Shown here: piece by piece, positions 1 through 8,726 of the stretch | Layout: every line of letters begins with the position of its first letter | How positions within the stretch are numbered: position 1 is the first letter of the stretch | NCBI GenBank assembly: GCA_963799065.1 | Contig: CAWCVJ010000003.1 | Span: 1-64,000, forward strand | Length of the DNA stretch: 64,000 nt | Source: JAJPHW01 sp963799065 | GTDB taxonomy: Bacteria; Acidobacteriota; Terriglobia; Terriglobales; Acidobacteriaceae | Direction: 5' to 3' | Program-made: the position numbers and the translations under genes | Notes under the pieces: model-generated | What the model was told of the DNA's origin: nothing | Seen by the model: only the letters and a program-made list of their open reading frames with translations | The model's database searches: none

Positions 1-46
1 GTTCTCTCTTCGTCCTTATCAGATGTTTCCCAGCGCTACGAATCTC

Positions 47-121
47 TGGAGCGGGAGACGGGGATCGAACCCGCGACCAACAGCTTGGAAGGCTGTGACT
101 CTACCACTGAGTTACTCCCGC
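47..121 (-). tRNA. tRNA-Gly (anticodon TCC)
   Basis: On the minus strand the acceptor arms GCGGGAG and CTCCCGC pair, the T arm holds GGTTCGATCCC, and the seven-base anticodon loop CTTCCAA gives anticodon TCC. The 3' TCCA is encoded in the DNA. It is the last tRNA of a four-tRNA minus-strand cluster that also holds one small protein gene. 75 nt including CCA. Confidence 0.95.
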
Positions 122-209
122 CCTTCCTGCAATTGTTCCCTCGCAAACCACGCTCGGGATTTCGGCTGCGGGCTCCCGCTTCGCTCACGCCCGCAAAACG
201 CCTCAACTC

Positions 210-285
<76 letters not shown>

Positions 286-290
286 AAAAC

Positions 291-509
291 TTATTTTTCC
301 CGATCAGCACTGCCTTGCACAGCAGCGACTTCGCCAGCGCTGATTCCCTCGGTACTCACTCCCGCGTTCCTGCGATGCAGCAGCGTCTTCAACGCAAACA
401 TTCCCAACACCGCCAGGGTCGCCAGCCGGATTCGCGGCTCGTCAATCGTTCTCCAGGAGAGAACTCCCAAAGCCACGTATGCCCCCAGCGCCAGCCAAAC
501 CCGATTCAC
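291..509 (-). CDS. Small two-helix membrane protein inside the tRNA cluster
   Basis: A 72-residue protein of unknown function lies between tRNA-Tyr and tRNA-Thr(GGT). I take the GTG at 509 as the start because AGGAG lies seven bases upstream, which also argues that the gene is real and not a shadow. Residues about 4-19 and 29-45 are hydrophobic enough to form two membrane segments, separated by a short charged stretch (RTIDEPRIR); the C-terminal third is polar. It ends five bases before the tRNA-Thr gene and begins 17 bases after tRNA-Tyr, so it is probably carried on the polycistronic tRNA precursor. I do not recognise the family. Confidence 0.6.
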   Translation of the reverse strand: MNRVWLALGAYVALGVLSWRTIDEPRIRLATLAVLGMFALKTLLHRRNAGVSTEGISAGEVAAVQGSADREK

Positions 510-526
510 GCGCTCACTCCTAATTC

Positions 527-615
527 TGGTGCACAGGGAAGGATTCGAACCTTCGTACCCCGCTAGGAGGAGCAGATTTACAGTCTGCCGGCTTTAACCA
601 CTCACCCACCTGTGC
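527..615 (-). tRNA. tRNA-Tyr (anticodon GTA)
   Basis: A class II tRNA with a long variable arm. Acceptor arms GCACAGG/CCTGTGC, anticodon stem GCAGA/TCTGC around loop CTGTAAA (anticodon GTA), T loop GGTTCGAATCC, encoded ACCA end. 89 nt. About 235 bases separate it from the upstream tRNA-Thr(TGT); I see no gene in that spacer. Confidence 0.95.
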
Positions 616-851
616 AAAACCACCGCCTCCCGGCGTTGACTTTTTAACTTTTTCACCGGACCGCAATTAAATCGCGAACGCCACACAGCACAAAGCTACG
701 CGCGCATCGTTCCGCCGCGCTCACACCACATTTGGAAGTGATTCCTTATGGAGTGCCTGAGGATGTGAAACTTCGCCGCCGCAGTCTTTAATATGTCGGC
801 CCAAATCTGCTAGCCCACGAACCCTAGCCCGCGGCCGTCCGCCACCGATGC

Positions 852-927
852 TGGAGCTGGCGAAGGGATTTGAACCCCCGACCCTCTGATTACAAATCAG
901 ATGCTCTACCGACTGAGCTACGCCAGC
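852..927 (-). tRNA. tRNA-Thr (anticodon TGT)
   Basis: Acceptor arms GCTGGCG/CGCCAGC, D arm TAGCTCAGTCGGTAGAGC, anticodon stem TCTGA/TCAGA with loop TTTGTAA (anticodon TGT), T loop GGTTCAAATCC, encoded CCA. 76 nt. It is the first gene of the minus-strand Thr-Tyr-(ORF)-Thr-Gly cluster. Confidence 0.95.
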
Positions 928-1245
928 AAAGGATAAATTCGCCCTCAAAGGCGAGTCTGTCCCTAAAGATCCCTTACGCACGTTCGGGATAAGTTTTTAA
1001 GTTACCATAACGGTACATCCGGCGCAACAGAAAGCCAAGATACAATCCGAATGGACGTAACCAAACTAAGATTAGTCGATGGATTCGGTCCGGTTCATAC
1101 AATTCAACAGAGTTTACTTCACGTATTCACAGATCGCAGAGCTCCCGATCAAGTTGGGCGGCTGTGCGCTGGAATTCTCATTCTCTTACCCAGCGATGTA
1201 GGTCGATCAAGCAGGCGCCCTTAATTAGGCCGAGCGAGCGAAAAA
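928..1245. other. Intergenic stretch between divergent tRNA cluster and acyltransferase gene
   Basis: About 318 bases without a convincing gene. It must hold the minus-strand promoter of the tRNA cluster and a plus-strand promoter for the acyltransferase gene. I found no clear -35/-10 pair for either; the AT-rich run around 985-1000 is the likeliest place for the tRNA promoter. No repeats seen. Confidence 0.4.
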
Positions 1246-2391
1246 TTGCAGCGTCGCATCCCAGAGCTCGACGGAATCAGAGCCATTGCCATTTGGATGG
1301 TGCTGATCATGCACTCCTTCTGGGGCTTCCACAATCAATGGGGGGCGCTTGACTTTCTGCCTAAATCAGTGGCAGAAATCCTCAGCCACGGGTGGCTTGG
1401 AGTAGATCTCTTTTTCCTCCTCTCTGGTTTCTTGATTACCGGGATTTTACTGGCAACCAAGGACCAGCCGCACTATTTCAAGAATTTTTACATTCGCAGG
1501 TTCTTGCGCATCATGCCGCTTTATTTCTCGCTAGTCCTGATTTGGGCGTTCTTTTACCGTGGCTACTGGCGTTATTTCTTGCTAAGTTCTTTTTTTGGCG
1601 CCAATCTGTCGCATCTGTTTACCATCCGTGTCCCCCATGGGCCAAGCGTCCTTTGGTCGTTGGCCGTCGAAGAACATTTTTATTTGCTCTGGCCCGGAAT
1701 CGTACTTTTGCTGGATCGACGAAAACTCCTGTTTCTTTGCGCCGTCATTTTCCTGGCATCCCCAATCCTGCGCGGAGTTTACGCTGCCCGAGGGATGAAT
1801 CCCCAGGTCATCTACGATCTATCTTGGTTTCGTCTCGACGGTTTGGCAGCAGGGGCGGCCTTGGCTATTTGGGTTGGATCGAAGTATTTTGATCGGGTTT
1901 TGGCTTACAAAGTAGCTGCCGCACTCTTCGCTGCCTTGATCGTGATGAGCGCCGCGGGCGCAAGGTTTGGCCTGTTCGGTACGAAGACGCCCGTTGCGGT
2001 TGCCTTAAGATACACGCAGGCTTATCTATTTTTCGGTGCGTTGCTCATTCTCGTCCTGCTTTATCGCGGTACCAAGTGGACGGCTTTCTTGAGAAGCGGT
2101 TTTATGCAAATCTCAGGAGCGCTCAGTTACTGTCTCTACTTGGTGCATCTTTCAGTAGGCGATGGTTTTCAATACATCATGCACCGTCAGCAATTTGCGC
2201 ACCTTGGCCCCACGGCAACCGTCCTGGTTCGGACGGTAGTAATATTAAGCGTTTCGTTCGCAATTGCACTGCTCTCGCGCCAGTATCTTGAAGGGCCGTT
2301 CCTTGCCTTAAAAGACAAATACACGGCGCGGGCGGCTGCCAAGTCGCAACAGACGGCTGTGGATTCATCCGTGGTTGAAACTTCCACTTAG
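1246..2391 (+). CDS. Acyltransferase 3 family membrane protein (OafA/YrhL-like)
   Basis: A multi-pass integral membrane O-acyltransferase that would move an acyl group, often acetyl, onto a cell-surface polysaccharide or lipid; the substrate cannot be read from sequence. 381 residues. The N-terminus IPELDGIRAIAIW and the following His (MHSFW) are the family signature, as are GVDLFFLLSGFLIT (about residues 53-66) and VLWSLAVEEHFYLLWP (about 135-150). Around ten hydrophobic segments follow and the polar tail is short. The TTG at 1246 is the only possible start that keeps the signature, because an in-frame stop lies at 1222; the ribosome-binding site is weak. It stands alone, with tRNAs on one side and convergent oxidoreductases on the other. 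Confidence 0.9.
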   Translation: MQRRIPELDGIRAIAIWMVLIMHSFWGFHNQWGALDFLPKSVAEILSHGWLGVDLFFLLSGFLITGILLATKDQPHYFKNFYIRRFLRIMPLYFSLVLIWAFFYRGYWRYFLLSSFFGANLSHLFTIRVPHGPSVLWSLAVEEHFYLLWPGIVLLLDRRKLLFLCAVIFLASPILRGVYAARGMNPQVIYDLSWFRLDGLAAGAALAIWVGSKYFDRVLAYKVAAALFAALIVMSAAGARFGLFGTKTPVAVALRYTQAYLFFGALLILVLLYRGTKWTAFLRSGFMQISGALSYCLYLVHLSVGDGFQYIMHRQQFAHLGPTATVLVRTVVILSVSFAIALLSRQYLEGPFLALKDKYTARAAAKSQQTAVDSSVVETST

Positions 2392-2630
2392 CTCACCGCA
2401 ATGGAGGGTTTGGCCTCGTCGAAGGACGCGGTTTCCTCAGGAAGTGCCACTCACGCCGCCTGCGTCGAGAGCTTCATCCTTCGGATATCGCCGGTTTTGC
2501 CATCGGCAACTTGCAGCATGTCTTTTACTTCGACACTAACCACTGACGAAGTCGCGCCACATCACACGGCGTGGCGCGGGTCATATCGCGGACAGTTCAA
2601 ATCTGCGGGCAGAATTTGCTTATGCTGACC

Positions 2631-4214
2631 TCATCGTCGATCAGCCTTCAACTGCTTCAAAATTTCCTTGGCCGCGTTGGCACCCGAGCCGCCGGTCAGG
2701 CCTGTGCCGGGATGTGTCCCTGAGCCGCATAGATAGAGATTCTGAATCGGCGTGGCGTAGCGCGCCCAGCCCAGCAGAGGGCGCATGGTGAAAAACTGGT
2801 CGAGCGAGAGCTCTCCGTGCAGAATATGGCCACCGGTTAGACCGTACACGTCCTCCAAATCTTTCGGCGTGATCACCTCGTGGTGCTCGATCAGTTGTGC
2901 CAGGTCGGGAGCATATTGAACCAGTGTTTTCACGACAGTCTCGCCCAGTTCGGTGCGCTGGGTATGCCATGTGCCGTGCCTCAGCTTATATGGTGCGAAC
3001 TGCATATAGATTGACATCACGTGCTTGCCCGGCGGCGCCAGCGCCGGGTCGCTCACCGTTGGAATCGCGACTTCAAGCACGGGATGCTGCGAAAATTCTC
3101 CATACTTCGACTGGTCGAAGGCGCGCTCCAGATAATCGATTTCGGGGCCGACGTGCAGGCGTCCACTGAGCACGCTGCTGCCGCTCAGTCCGATAAATTT
3201 CGGCAGGCTCGACAGCGCGAGATTTACTTTCGCGACCGTGCCCATCATGCGGAAGTTTTTTAGCTTCATGGCGAAGTCGGGCGAGAGATAAGACGGATCG
3301 ACGAGGCCGAGCAGAGTTCTTTTTGGATCGGCGTTCGAGATCACAGCGCGCGCAGAAATTTCTTCGCCGCTGGCCAGCACTACGCCGGAAGCGGCGCCAT
3401 CTTTGACAATGATTTCGCGGACTTCTGCGTTGGTGCGAATTTCCGCTCCGGCTTGCTGCGCTGCGGCTGCCATCGCTTGCGTGATCGCACCAACACCGCC
3501 CGCGGCAAATGATGACGATCCGCCGGGATGCGGCTCGGCCGCCGACTTCAGCAACATGACCAACGCGCTGCCCGCCGACCACGGCCCCAGAAAGCTGCCG
3601 AAAATTCCGCGGGCTGCGAGCATCGCGCGCAGCAACTCAGTCTCAAAATATTCCGCGACCAGATCGGCTGCGGCCATTGGCCCCCAGCGCAACAGCCGGT
3701 ACATATCTTTCTTGCCCAGCTTGCGAATGGAGCGGCCAGCCTTCAGCAATCCCCACAAGTCGCCAGAGCTGGGATGATCGATATCCGGCGCGGCTTGGGC
3801 CAACACCTGCGCGATGACCCCACCCATCTGCGTCATCGATTGCAGAAACTCGGCGTACTTCGCGGAATCTTTCTGCGAGAATTTTGCGATCTCGGCCTGC
3901 GTCTTTTTCAGATCGGAATAAAGTGTCAGCGCGCGTCCATCGGGTGATAGCGCCGTCAGCACAGCATCCGGCGCAATCATGCGCAAGCCATGCTTTTCCA
4001 GATGCATGTCACGCGCGATATCAGGACGAATCGACGACGCATGCGCCAGCGTTGGACAGCGAAATCCGGGATAGAACTCCTCCGTAATCGCAGCACCGCC
4101 GAGCACTTCGCGGCGCTCAAGGACTAGCGGCTTGAATCCCGCCTTGGCCAGGTAAAACGCGGTGATCACTCCGTTGTGGCCGCCGCCGACGATGATGACT
4201 CTTTCGGAGGCCAT
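2631..4214 (-). CDS. FAD-dependent oxidoreductase, PYROXD2/CrtI-like (second of a tandem pair)
   Basis: A flavoprotein of the phytoene-desaturase-like amine oxidase superfamily; the substrate is unknown. 527 residues. The N-terminal Rossmann motif IIVGGGHNGVITAFYLA is followed by the FAD-binding VLERREVLGGAAITEE, and the C-terminal LYLCGSGTHPGTGLTGGSG is the second FAD-contact motif. It is a paralogue of the gene directly upstream along its whole length (shared GGGHNG, LGGAA, HPG motifs and APPGKHVMS block). Its ATG overlaps the stop of that gene by one base (TAATG), so the pair is translationally coupled and may act together. A carotenoid role is not supported, since no other carotenoid gene is near. 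Confidence 0.88.
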   Translation of the reverse strand: MASERVIIVGGGHNGVITAFYLAKAGFKPLVLERREVLGGAAITEEFYPGFRCPTLAHASSIRPDIARDMHLEKHGLRMIAPDAVLTALSPDGRALTLYSDLKKTQAEIAKFSQKDSAKYAEFLQSMTQMGGVIAQVLAQAAPDIDHPSSGDLWGLLKAGRSIRKLGKKDMYRLLRWGPMAAADLVAEYFETELLRAMLAARGIFGSFLGPWSAGSALVMLLKSAAEPHPGGSSSFAAGGVGAITQAMAAAAQQAGAEIRTNAEVREIIVKDGAASGVVLASGEEISARAVISNADPKRTLLGLVDPSYLSPDFAMKLKNFRMMGTVAKVNLALSSLPKFIGLSGSSVLSGRLHVGPEIDYLERAFDQSKYGEFSQHPVLEVAIPTVSDPALAPPGKHVMSIYMQFAPYKLRHGTWHTQRTELGETVVKTLVQYAPDLAQLIEHHEVITPKDLEDVYGLTGGHILHGELSLDQFFTMRPLLGWARYATPIQNLYLCGSGTHPGTGLTGGSGANAAKEILKQLKADRR

Positions 4215-5815
4215 TACGCAGCCCCCTTGAAGTCTTTGAGGATTTCAAGCGCCGCAAGCCTGCCGTTCGCACCCATGATGCCGCCGCCGGGATGCGTCGC
4301 CGAGCCGCACATATAAAGATTCTTCACCGGCGTGCGATACTGCGCCCATCCGGGCACCGGCCGCAAGAAGAACAACTGTTCAAGAGAAAGCTCGCCCTGA
4401 AAGATGTTGCCCTCACTCAATCCCCACTCGCGTTCGAGGTCGAGCGGTGTGACAATCTGGCGATGCAGGATGATGTCCTTGATATTCGGTGCGTACTCGG
4501 CAATCGTGTTGATGACGGTGTCGCCGAAGGCTTCTTTCTGATCGTCCCAGTTCAGCCCGGGGCGCAGCTTATAGGGCGCGTACTGCACGAAGCATGACAT
4601 GACATGCTTGCCCGGCGGCGCCAGCGACGGATCGGTCAGCGTGGGAATCACCATGTCAATGTAAGGGTGGCGCGAAAAATTGCCATACTTCGCGTCGTCG
4701 TACGCGCGCTCCATGTATTCGACGCTGGGCGAAATTGAAATGGCTCCGCGCAATTGCGCGCCGGGGCCGGGCAGGCACTTGAAATCCGGCAGCGCGTCTA
4801 AAGCAAGATTTACCTTGCCGGACGATCCGCGAAACTTGTAGCGATTGATTTCTTCGAGAAAGTCTTCCGAAAGATTTCCTTTCTCGATAAGTTTCACAAA
4901 CGTCATGCGCGGATCGACGCTCGACGACACGACATCCGCGTGAATCTCATCGCCATTCGCGAGCACGACTCCTTTCGCGACACCTTTCTTAATAACTATC
5001 TGCGCGATTGCCGCTTGCTTGCGAATCTCTACACCCGCTTCCAGCGCGGCTTCGGCGATGGCGTTCGAGATTGCGCCGGTGCCGCCGCGGGCGAATCCCC
5101 AGGAACGAAATGCGCCGTCGATCTCGCCCATGTAATGATGCAGCAGCACGTAGGCGGTGCCGGGCGAGCGCACGCCGAGAAACGTGCCAATAATTCCCGA
5201 CGCCGACATCGTCGCCTTGAGCACATCGGTCTCAAACCACTGGTCGAGAAAGTCGATGGCGCTCATGGTCATCAACTGCACCTGATTGTATTTGTCGTCG
5301 TCGGTCATGCCCTGAAAGCGGCGCCCGAGGAACATCAGCTTGGCCAGCTCGCGCGGATTCAGCGTCGCCGGATCGGGCGGCACCATCGACAGAATCGGCT
5401 TCACGAAGCGGCACATGGCTTGCATCGCTTTGCCAAATTCGTCGTAGGCTTCGGCGTCGACTTTCGAATGGCGCGCGATCTCGCGATGCGTCTTGCCGTG
5501 ATCGTTGACCCGCCACAGATAATCGCCATTGGGCATGGGAGTGAACGTGCCGTCGAGCGGAAGAATTTCCAGTCCATGGCGGGGCAGATCGAGGTCGCGA
5601 ATAATTTCCGGACGCAGCAGCGAGACGACGTAGGAGCAAACCGAAAATTTGAAGCCAGGAAAAACTTCTTCGGTGACGGCCGCGCCGCCGAGGACGTGAC
5701 GGCGCTCCAGCACCAGCACTTTCTTTCCGGCGCGCGCGAGGTAGGCCGCGTTGACCAGGCCGTTGTGTCCGCCGCCGATGACGATCACGTCATACTTCGA
5801 TTTCGATGAAGCCAT
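4214..5815 (-). CDS. FAD-dependent oxidoreductase, PYROXD2/CrtI-like (first of a tandem pair)
   Basis: 533 residues, same family as the following gene. Residues about 8-24 (YDVIVIGGGHNGLVNAA) form the dinucleotide-binding fold, VLERRHVLGGAAVTEE follows, and LYMCGSATHPGGGIMGANG lies near the C-terminus. No signal peptide or membrane helix is seen, so it should be cytoplasmic or peripherally attached. Upstream lies about 180 bases of non-coding DNA with no clear promoter. The two paralogues differ enough to be an old duplication kept for separate or heteromeric functions. Possible substrates such as a prenoid, an amine or a fatty-acid derivative remain guesses. Confidence 0.88.
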   Translation of the reverse strand: MASSKSKYDVIVIGGGHNGLVNAAYLARAGKKVLVLERRHVLGGAAVTEEVFPGFKFSVCSYVVSLLRPEIIRDLDLPRHGLEILPLDGTFTPMPNGDYLWRVNDHGKTHREIARHSKVDAEAYDEFGKAMQAMCRFVKPILSMVPPDPATLNPRELAKLMFLGRRFQGMTDDDKYNQVQLMTMSAIDFLDQWFETDVLKATMSASGIIGTFLGVRSPGTAYVLLHHYMGEIDGAFRSWGFARGGTGAISNAIAEAALEAGVEIRKQAAIAQIVIKKGVAKGVVLANGDEIHADVVSSSVDPRMTFVKLIEKGNLSEDFLEEINRYKFRGSSGKVNLALDALPDFKCLPGPGAQLRGAISISPSVEYMERAYDDAKYGNFSRHPYIDMVIPTLTDPSLAPPGKHVMSCFVQYAPYKLRPGLNWDDQKEAFGDTVINTIAEYAPNIKDIILHRQIVTPLDLEREWGLSEGNIFQGELSLEQLFFLRPVPGWAQYRTPVKNLYMCGSATHPGGGIMGANGRLAALEILKDFKGAA

Positions 5816-5992
5816 AATGTGTGCCCTTCAAGTGCCGCGTTAGGATTGGGGCCGGGAAGCGAAAGGATTGTAGCAGGTGCGTCCCGCAGAGTCAGTGCGC
5901 AGTGACGAGTGCGTGAGGAAGGCGGATTAGAGCCCGCTGAAACGTACGGCCCAGCGCAGGATCGTGTTTGAGGGCGAGTTCATTCTGTAAGG

Positions 5993-6586
5993 ATGATAAC
6001 GAAAGCTGATTCTAACTCAAGTCCGGCATTTGGAAATCTCGGACTCCCCGACATTTCGGTAGAATCACGGTCAACGGTCCACGAGCAACCCAGCATGGAA
6101 ACACCAAACCCGAACCCGCAAAGCTTTCCGACGAAGCAACTCGATGCGAGTCGGTTCCCAGAGCCCGCCGATGCTTACATTTGTGACGTTTGTAGCAGGG
6201 ATATAACAGAACATCTTCATCCCGGTCACGCCCATGTCCGAACGCCGCTCGGCCCGACGAGATACGTCTGTCTCTGCGGTCAGATGTACCCTTCTGGAGC
6301 GATCGAATGGGACGACTTGAGCGGTTGGGATAAACGACAACGTTTAGCCGATGTGGGACTCGCGGCAACAGCCTCGGCGTTGCTAGTAGCGTTTGTAGTA
6401 GTTGTTTATTTCGCGGTCACAATTCGGAGCTTTCGCCTATTCGTTTTCGTGGGCGTAGTTCTTCTCTTCTCATTTCCGCTTTTCCCCTTGCTCATCGCCG
6501 TCCTTAAGCCACCCTTCGAAATCGCAGCGTCGATCTGGCGAACAAGGATCGCAAGTAGGAGAATCAAGGCGGACGTTCGCAATTGA
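5993..6586 (+). CDS. Hypothetical membrane protein with Cys/His-rich zinc-ribbon-like domain
   Basis: 197 residues, family not recognised. Residues about 62-97 carry CDVC, then HLHPGHAH, then CLCG, the spacing of a small metal-binding module. Two strongly hydrophobic segments (about 121-142 and 147-169) follow and the tail is basic. The first ~35 residues are low-complexity and rich in Asn, Pro and Ser; the ATG at 6095 (start METPNPNPQ) is an alternative start. It is divergent from the flavoprotein pair and convergent with the next gene. The sequence is more AT-rich than its neighbours, which fits recent acquisition. Confidence 0.5.
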   Translation: MITKADSNSSPAFGNLGLPDISVESRSTVHEQPSMETPNPNPQSFPTKQLDASRFPEPADAYICDVCSRDITEHLHPGHAHVRTPLGPTRYVCLCGQMYPSGAIEWDDLSGWDKRQRLADVGLAATASALLVAFVVVVYFAVTIRSFRLFVFVGVVLLFSFPLFPLLIAVLKPPFEIAASIWRTRIASRRIKADVRN

Positions 6587-6644
6587 CGGACGTCGAACCA
6601 AGCACGAAGTTCCCGCGCTGGTGCGGGTCAGGCGACGCCTTAGG

Positions 6645-7145
6645 CTAAAGCCTTTGCTCAATACTCGGAAAGTCTTGCTCGGAGAATGCTGCGTTAAGAG
6701 CCTCTAGGCGTCGGCGCAATATGTCTGCGGCGCCGGACAAATCGTTGATCACATCACTCGAGGAGAAATTTCGGCGATCTAGCACGGCGATGACGGGGCC
6801 AAATTCGTAGGACTTTTCCGGCGCATGACGAGGTGCAACTGAGATCGATACGTCCCCGCGGCCTCTCGTTATGTTTAATTTCAAATTGCTCCAGAGAATC
6901 TCAACTGAGGCACATCCGAAGGATTGAACGCCGGCCGGACTTGAAACTTCTGACTTATCCTGTGAGATGAGGAAATGGAAGTTTGCATAGACATCGTCCA
7001 AGAGGGCGCGGTTTGCTCTCCGTTGAAGCCAAGGGTCGATCCACCAAGCAAAAAGGATTTTATAAACGCCCGCCCCGACGAGGCCGATGCCCCGCAATAA
7101 GGGTGCGGCGAACCCTAACGCTCTAAGCTTTGTCGCTTGCTGCAC
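6645..7145 (-). CDS. Hypothetical protein with one N-terminal membrane segment
   Basis: 166 residues beginning at a GTG; there is no convincing ribosome-binding site, so the start is uncertain. One hydrophobic segment (about 12-34) is followed by Trp/Arg-rich WWIDPWLQRRANRAL, typical of a membrane-exit region. The remainder looks soluble and unrelated to any family I know. Convergent with the preceding zinc-ribbon membrane protein and divergent from the GcvT-like gene. Both it and its neighbour may form one acquired patch. Confidence 0.45.
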   Translation of the reverse strand: MQQATKLRALGFAAPLLRGIGLVGAGVYKILFAWWIDPWLQRRANRALLDDVYANFHFLISQDKSEVSSPAGVQSFGCASVEILWSNLKLNITRGRGDVSISVAPRHAPEKSYEFGPVIAVLDRRNFSSSDVINDLSGAADILRRRLEALNAAFSEQDFPSIEQRL

Positions 7146-7200
7146 AGAGAGATAGTATCGCGGAAGACCCGCCTATTCCAAAGCACTCCGCAGAGCTTCA

Positions 7201-7229
7201 TTGCCCCGCGGTCGATCGCTGAATATAAT
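7201..7229 (+). promoter_or_regulatory. Sigma70-type promoter of the GcvT-like gene
   Basis: TTGCCC at 7201-7206 and a perfect TATAAT at 7224-7229 are separated by 17 bases. Transcription would start near 7236, giving a leader of about 43 bases that ends in AAGGAG eight bases before the ATG at 7279. No glycine-riboswitch-like structure fits in so short a leader. Confidence 0.65.
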
Positions 7230-7278
7230 CCGGCTTCAAGGTGAATTCGTTACATGACAACAATCAAGGAGCCACCCC

Positions 7279-8475
7279 ATGCCCGTAGGAACTGCATTTC
7301 ACACCCGAACTTTGCCGCTATGCCAGAGCATGAATTATCGCGAGTGGTCGGGCTACTACACGGTGAGCGTGTACGAGATGCACCACGAGCATGAGTACAA
7401 CGCGATCCGCAATGCGGCGGCGCTGATCGATATTTCTCCGCTGTACAAATATCTGATTCGCGGCAAGGACGCGACCAAGCTGGTCAATCGCATCATCACG
7501 CGCGACATCAACAAGGTCGCCGTCGGCCAGGTCATTTATTGCTGCTGGTGCGACGAGCAGGGCAAGGTCATCGACGATGGCACGGTCACGCGGCTCGCGG
7601 AAAACGAATATCGCTGGACCGCCGCCGACCCCAGCCTGCGCTGGTTTCGCCAGAATGCGCTCAACATGGATGTGGCCATTGAAGACATTTCAGAGAGCGT
7701 GGCCGCGCTGGCGCTGCAAGGGCCGACCTCGGCGAAACTGCTGAAGAGTGTCGCCGAAGCGGATATTGCTAACCTCAAATACTTCCGCATGACGCGCGGA
7801 AAAATCGCGGGTGTGCTCGTGGACATTTCGCGCACGGGCTATACCGGCGACCTGGGCTACGAAATTTGGACCCCCTGGCATGACGCCGTCAAAGTTTGGG
7901 ACGCGCTTATGTCCACCGGCAAGCAATTCGACCTGCATGCCGCCGGCATGTTGGCGCTCGATGTAGCCCGCGTCGAGGCCGGGCTGCTGCTGATCGAAGT
8001 CGATTACACCAGCAGCAAGAAGGCGCTGATTCCGTCGCAGAAGTATTCTCCGTTCGAGCTCGGCTTCGAGAAGATGGTGCATTTGAACAAAGATAATTTC
8101 GTGGGTAAGGCCGCGCTGGAGAAAGACGCGAAGAACGGCGTGCCGCGCCAATTCGTTGGACTGGAAATCGACTGGAACGATGTGGAGGCGCGCTATGAGC
8201 GCTTCGGGCTGTCTCCGGCTGCGCCGAGCCAGGCCTCGCGCGTGGCCGTGCCGGTGTATTGCGGCGAGAAGCAAGTAGGAAAGGCGACGACGACCACGTG
8301 GTCTCCTGTGCTGAAGAAGATGATTGCGCTGGCCAGCATCGAGAACGAGCACGCTGACATTGGACACGGTCTGCAAATGGAAATCACGATTGAAGCCGAG
8401 CGGCATACTGTCGCGGCGAAGGTGCTGAGGACGCCGTTCCTTAATCCGAAGCGGAAGACGGCGGTGCCGGTTTAG
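7279..8475 (+). CDS. GcvT-like aminomethyltransferase family protein
   Basis: A folate-binding methyl- or aminomethyl-transfer protein of the GcvT/DmdA/sarcosine-dehydrogenase C-terminal superfamily. 398 residues; AAGGAG precedes the ATG. Visible family blocks are the N-terminal EHEYNAIRNAAALIDISPL, the RDINKVAVGQVIYC block, VAALALQGPTSAKLL, and SRTGYTGDLGYEIW (about 174-187). GcvH, GcvP and GcvL are not near, so it is probably not the glycine-cleavage T protein proper; a demethylase acting on a methylated amine, betaine or sulfonium compound is possible. The nearby tandem flavoproteins and the convergent amino-acid permease fit catabolism of such a compound, but that link is inference. Confidence 0.85.
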   Translation: MPVGTAFHTRTLPLCQSMNYREWSGYYTVSVYEMHHEHEYNAIRNAAALIDISPLYKYLIRGKDATKLVNRIITRDINKVAVGQVIYCCWCDEQGKVIDDGTVTRLAENEYRWTAADPSLRWFRQNALNMDVAIEDISESVAALALQGPTSAKLLKSVAEADIANLKYFRMTRGKIAGVLVDISRTGYTGDLGYEIWTPWHDAVKVWDALMSTGKQFDLHAAGMLALDVARVEAGLLLIEVDYTSSKKALIPSQKYSPFELGFEKMVHLNKDNFVGKAALEKDAKNGVPRQFVGLEIDWNDVEARYERFGLSPAAPSQASRVAVPVYCGEKQVGKATTTTWSPVLKKMIALASIENEHADIGHGLQMEITIEAERHTVAAKVLRTPFLNPKRKTAVPV

Positions 8476-8579
8476 GTTGCGGTTGTGTGGGGCGGGAGCC
8501 CCTTCGCCAGGCTCGGGGCAAGCCCCCGCCCGCCTTGCATATCGCAAAAACGCAGGGGCTAAAGCCCGATTCTTTAGCC

Positions 8580-8617
8580 GCTTTTCGCAGGCCTGAAGGC
8601 CTGCGCTTCCACGGTTG
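8580..8617 (-). repeat. Dispersed hairpin repeat, copy A
   Basis: Read on the minus strand: CAACCGTGGAAGCG, then a hairpin with nine-base arms (CGCAGGCCT, loop TC, AGGCCTGCG, sharing its first CG with the head), then AAAAGC. A second copy at 62548-62586 has the same head and tail but a different hairpin core. It sits between two convergent genes and could act as a bidirectional terminator or REP-type element. A separate small palindrome GGGCT-AA-AGCCC lies next to it at 8556-8567. Confidence 0.7.
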
Positions 8618-8726
8618 TATTGGCAGTCTTGTGACTTCCCAGAACCCCAAGGAGTCGATTTTTTGCTGCACGCGATTTTCGCCGACTATCCGTTCGCACT
8701 TTATTCTTCTAGAGCCGCGCTCTCTG

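Noticed and set aside
2401..2628. Small plus-strand frame downstream of the acyltransferase
   Set aside because: No ribosome-binding site, no motif; left as non-coding.
4940..5809. 289-codon frame opposite the first flavoprotein gene
   Set aside because: Antisense shadow with the His/Arg-rich composition typical of the complement.
2631..5815. Carotenoid desaturase pair
   Set aside because: CrtI-like motifs are shared by a broad superfamily and no crtB, crtE or other carotenoid gene is near; a general flavoprotein call is safer.
7230..7278. Glycine riboswitch before the GcvT-like gene
   Set aside because: The leader is under 50 bases and lacks the paired aptamer structure.
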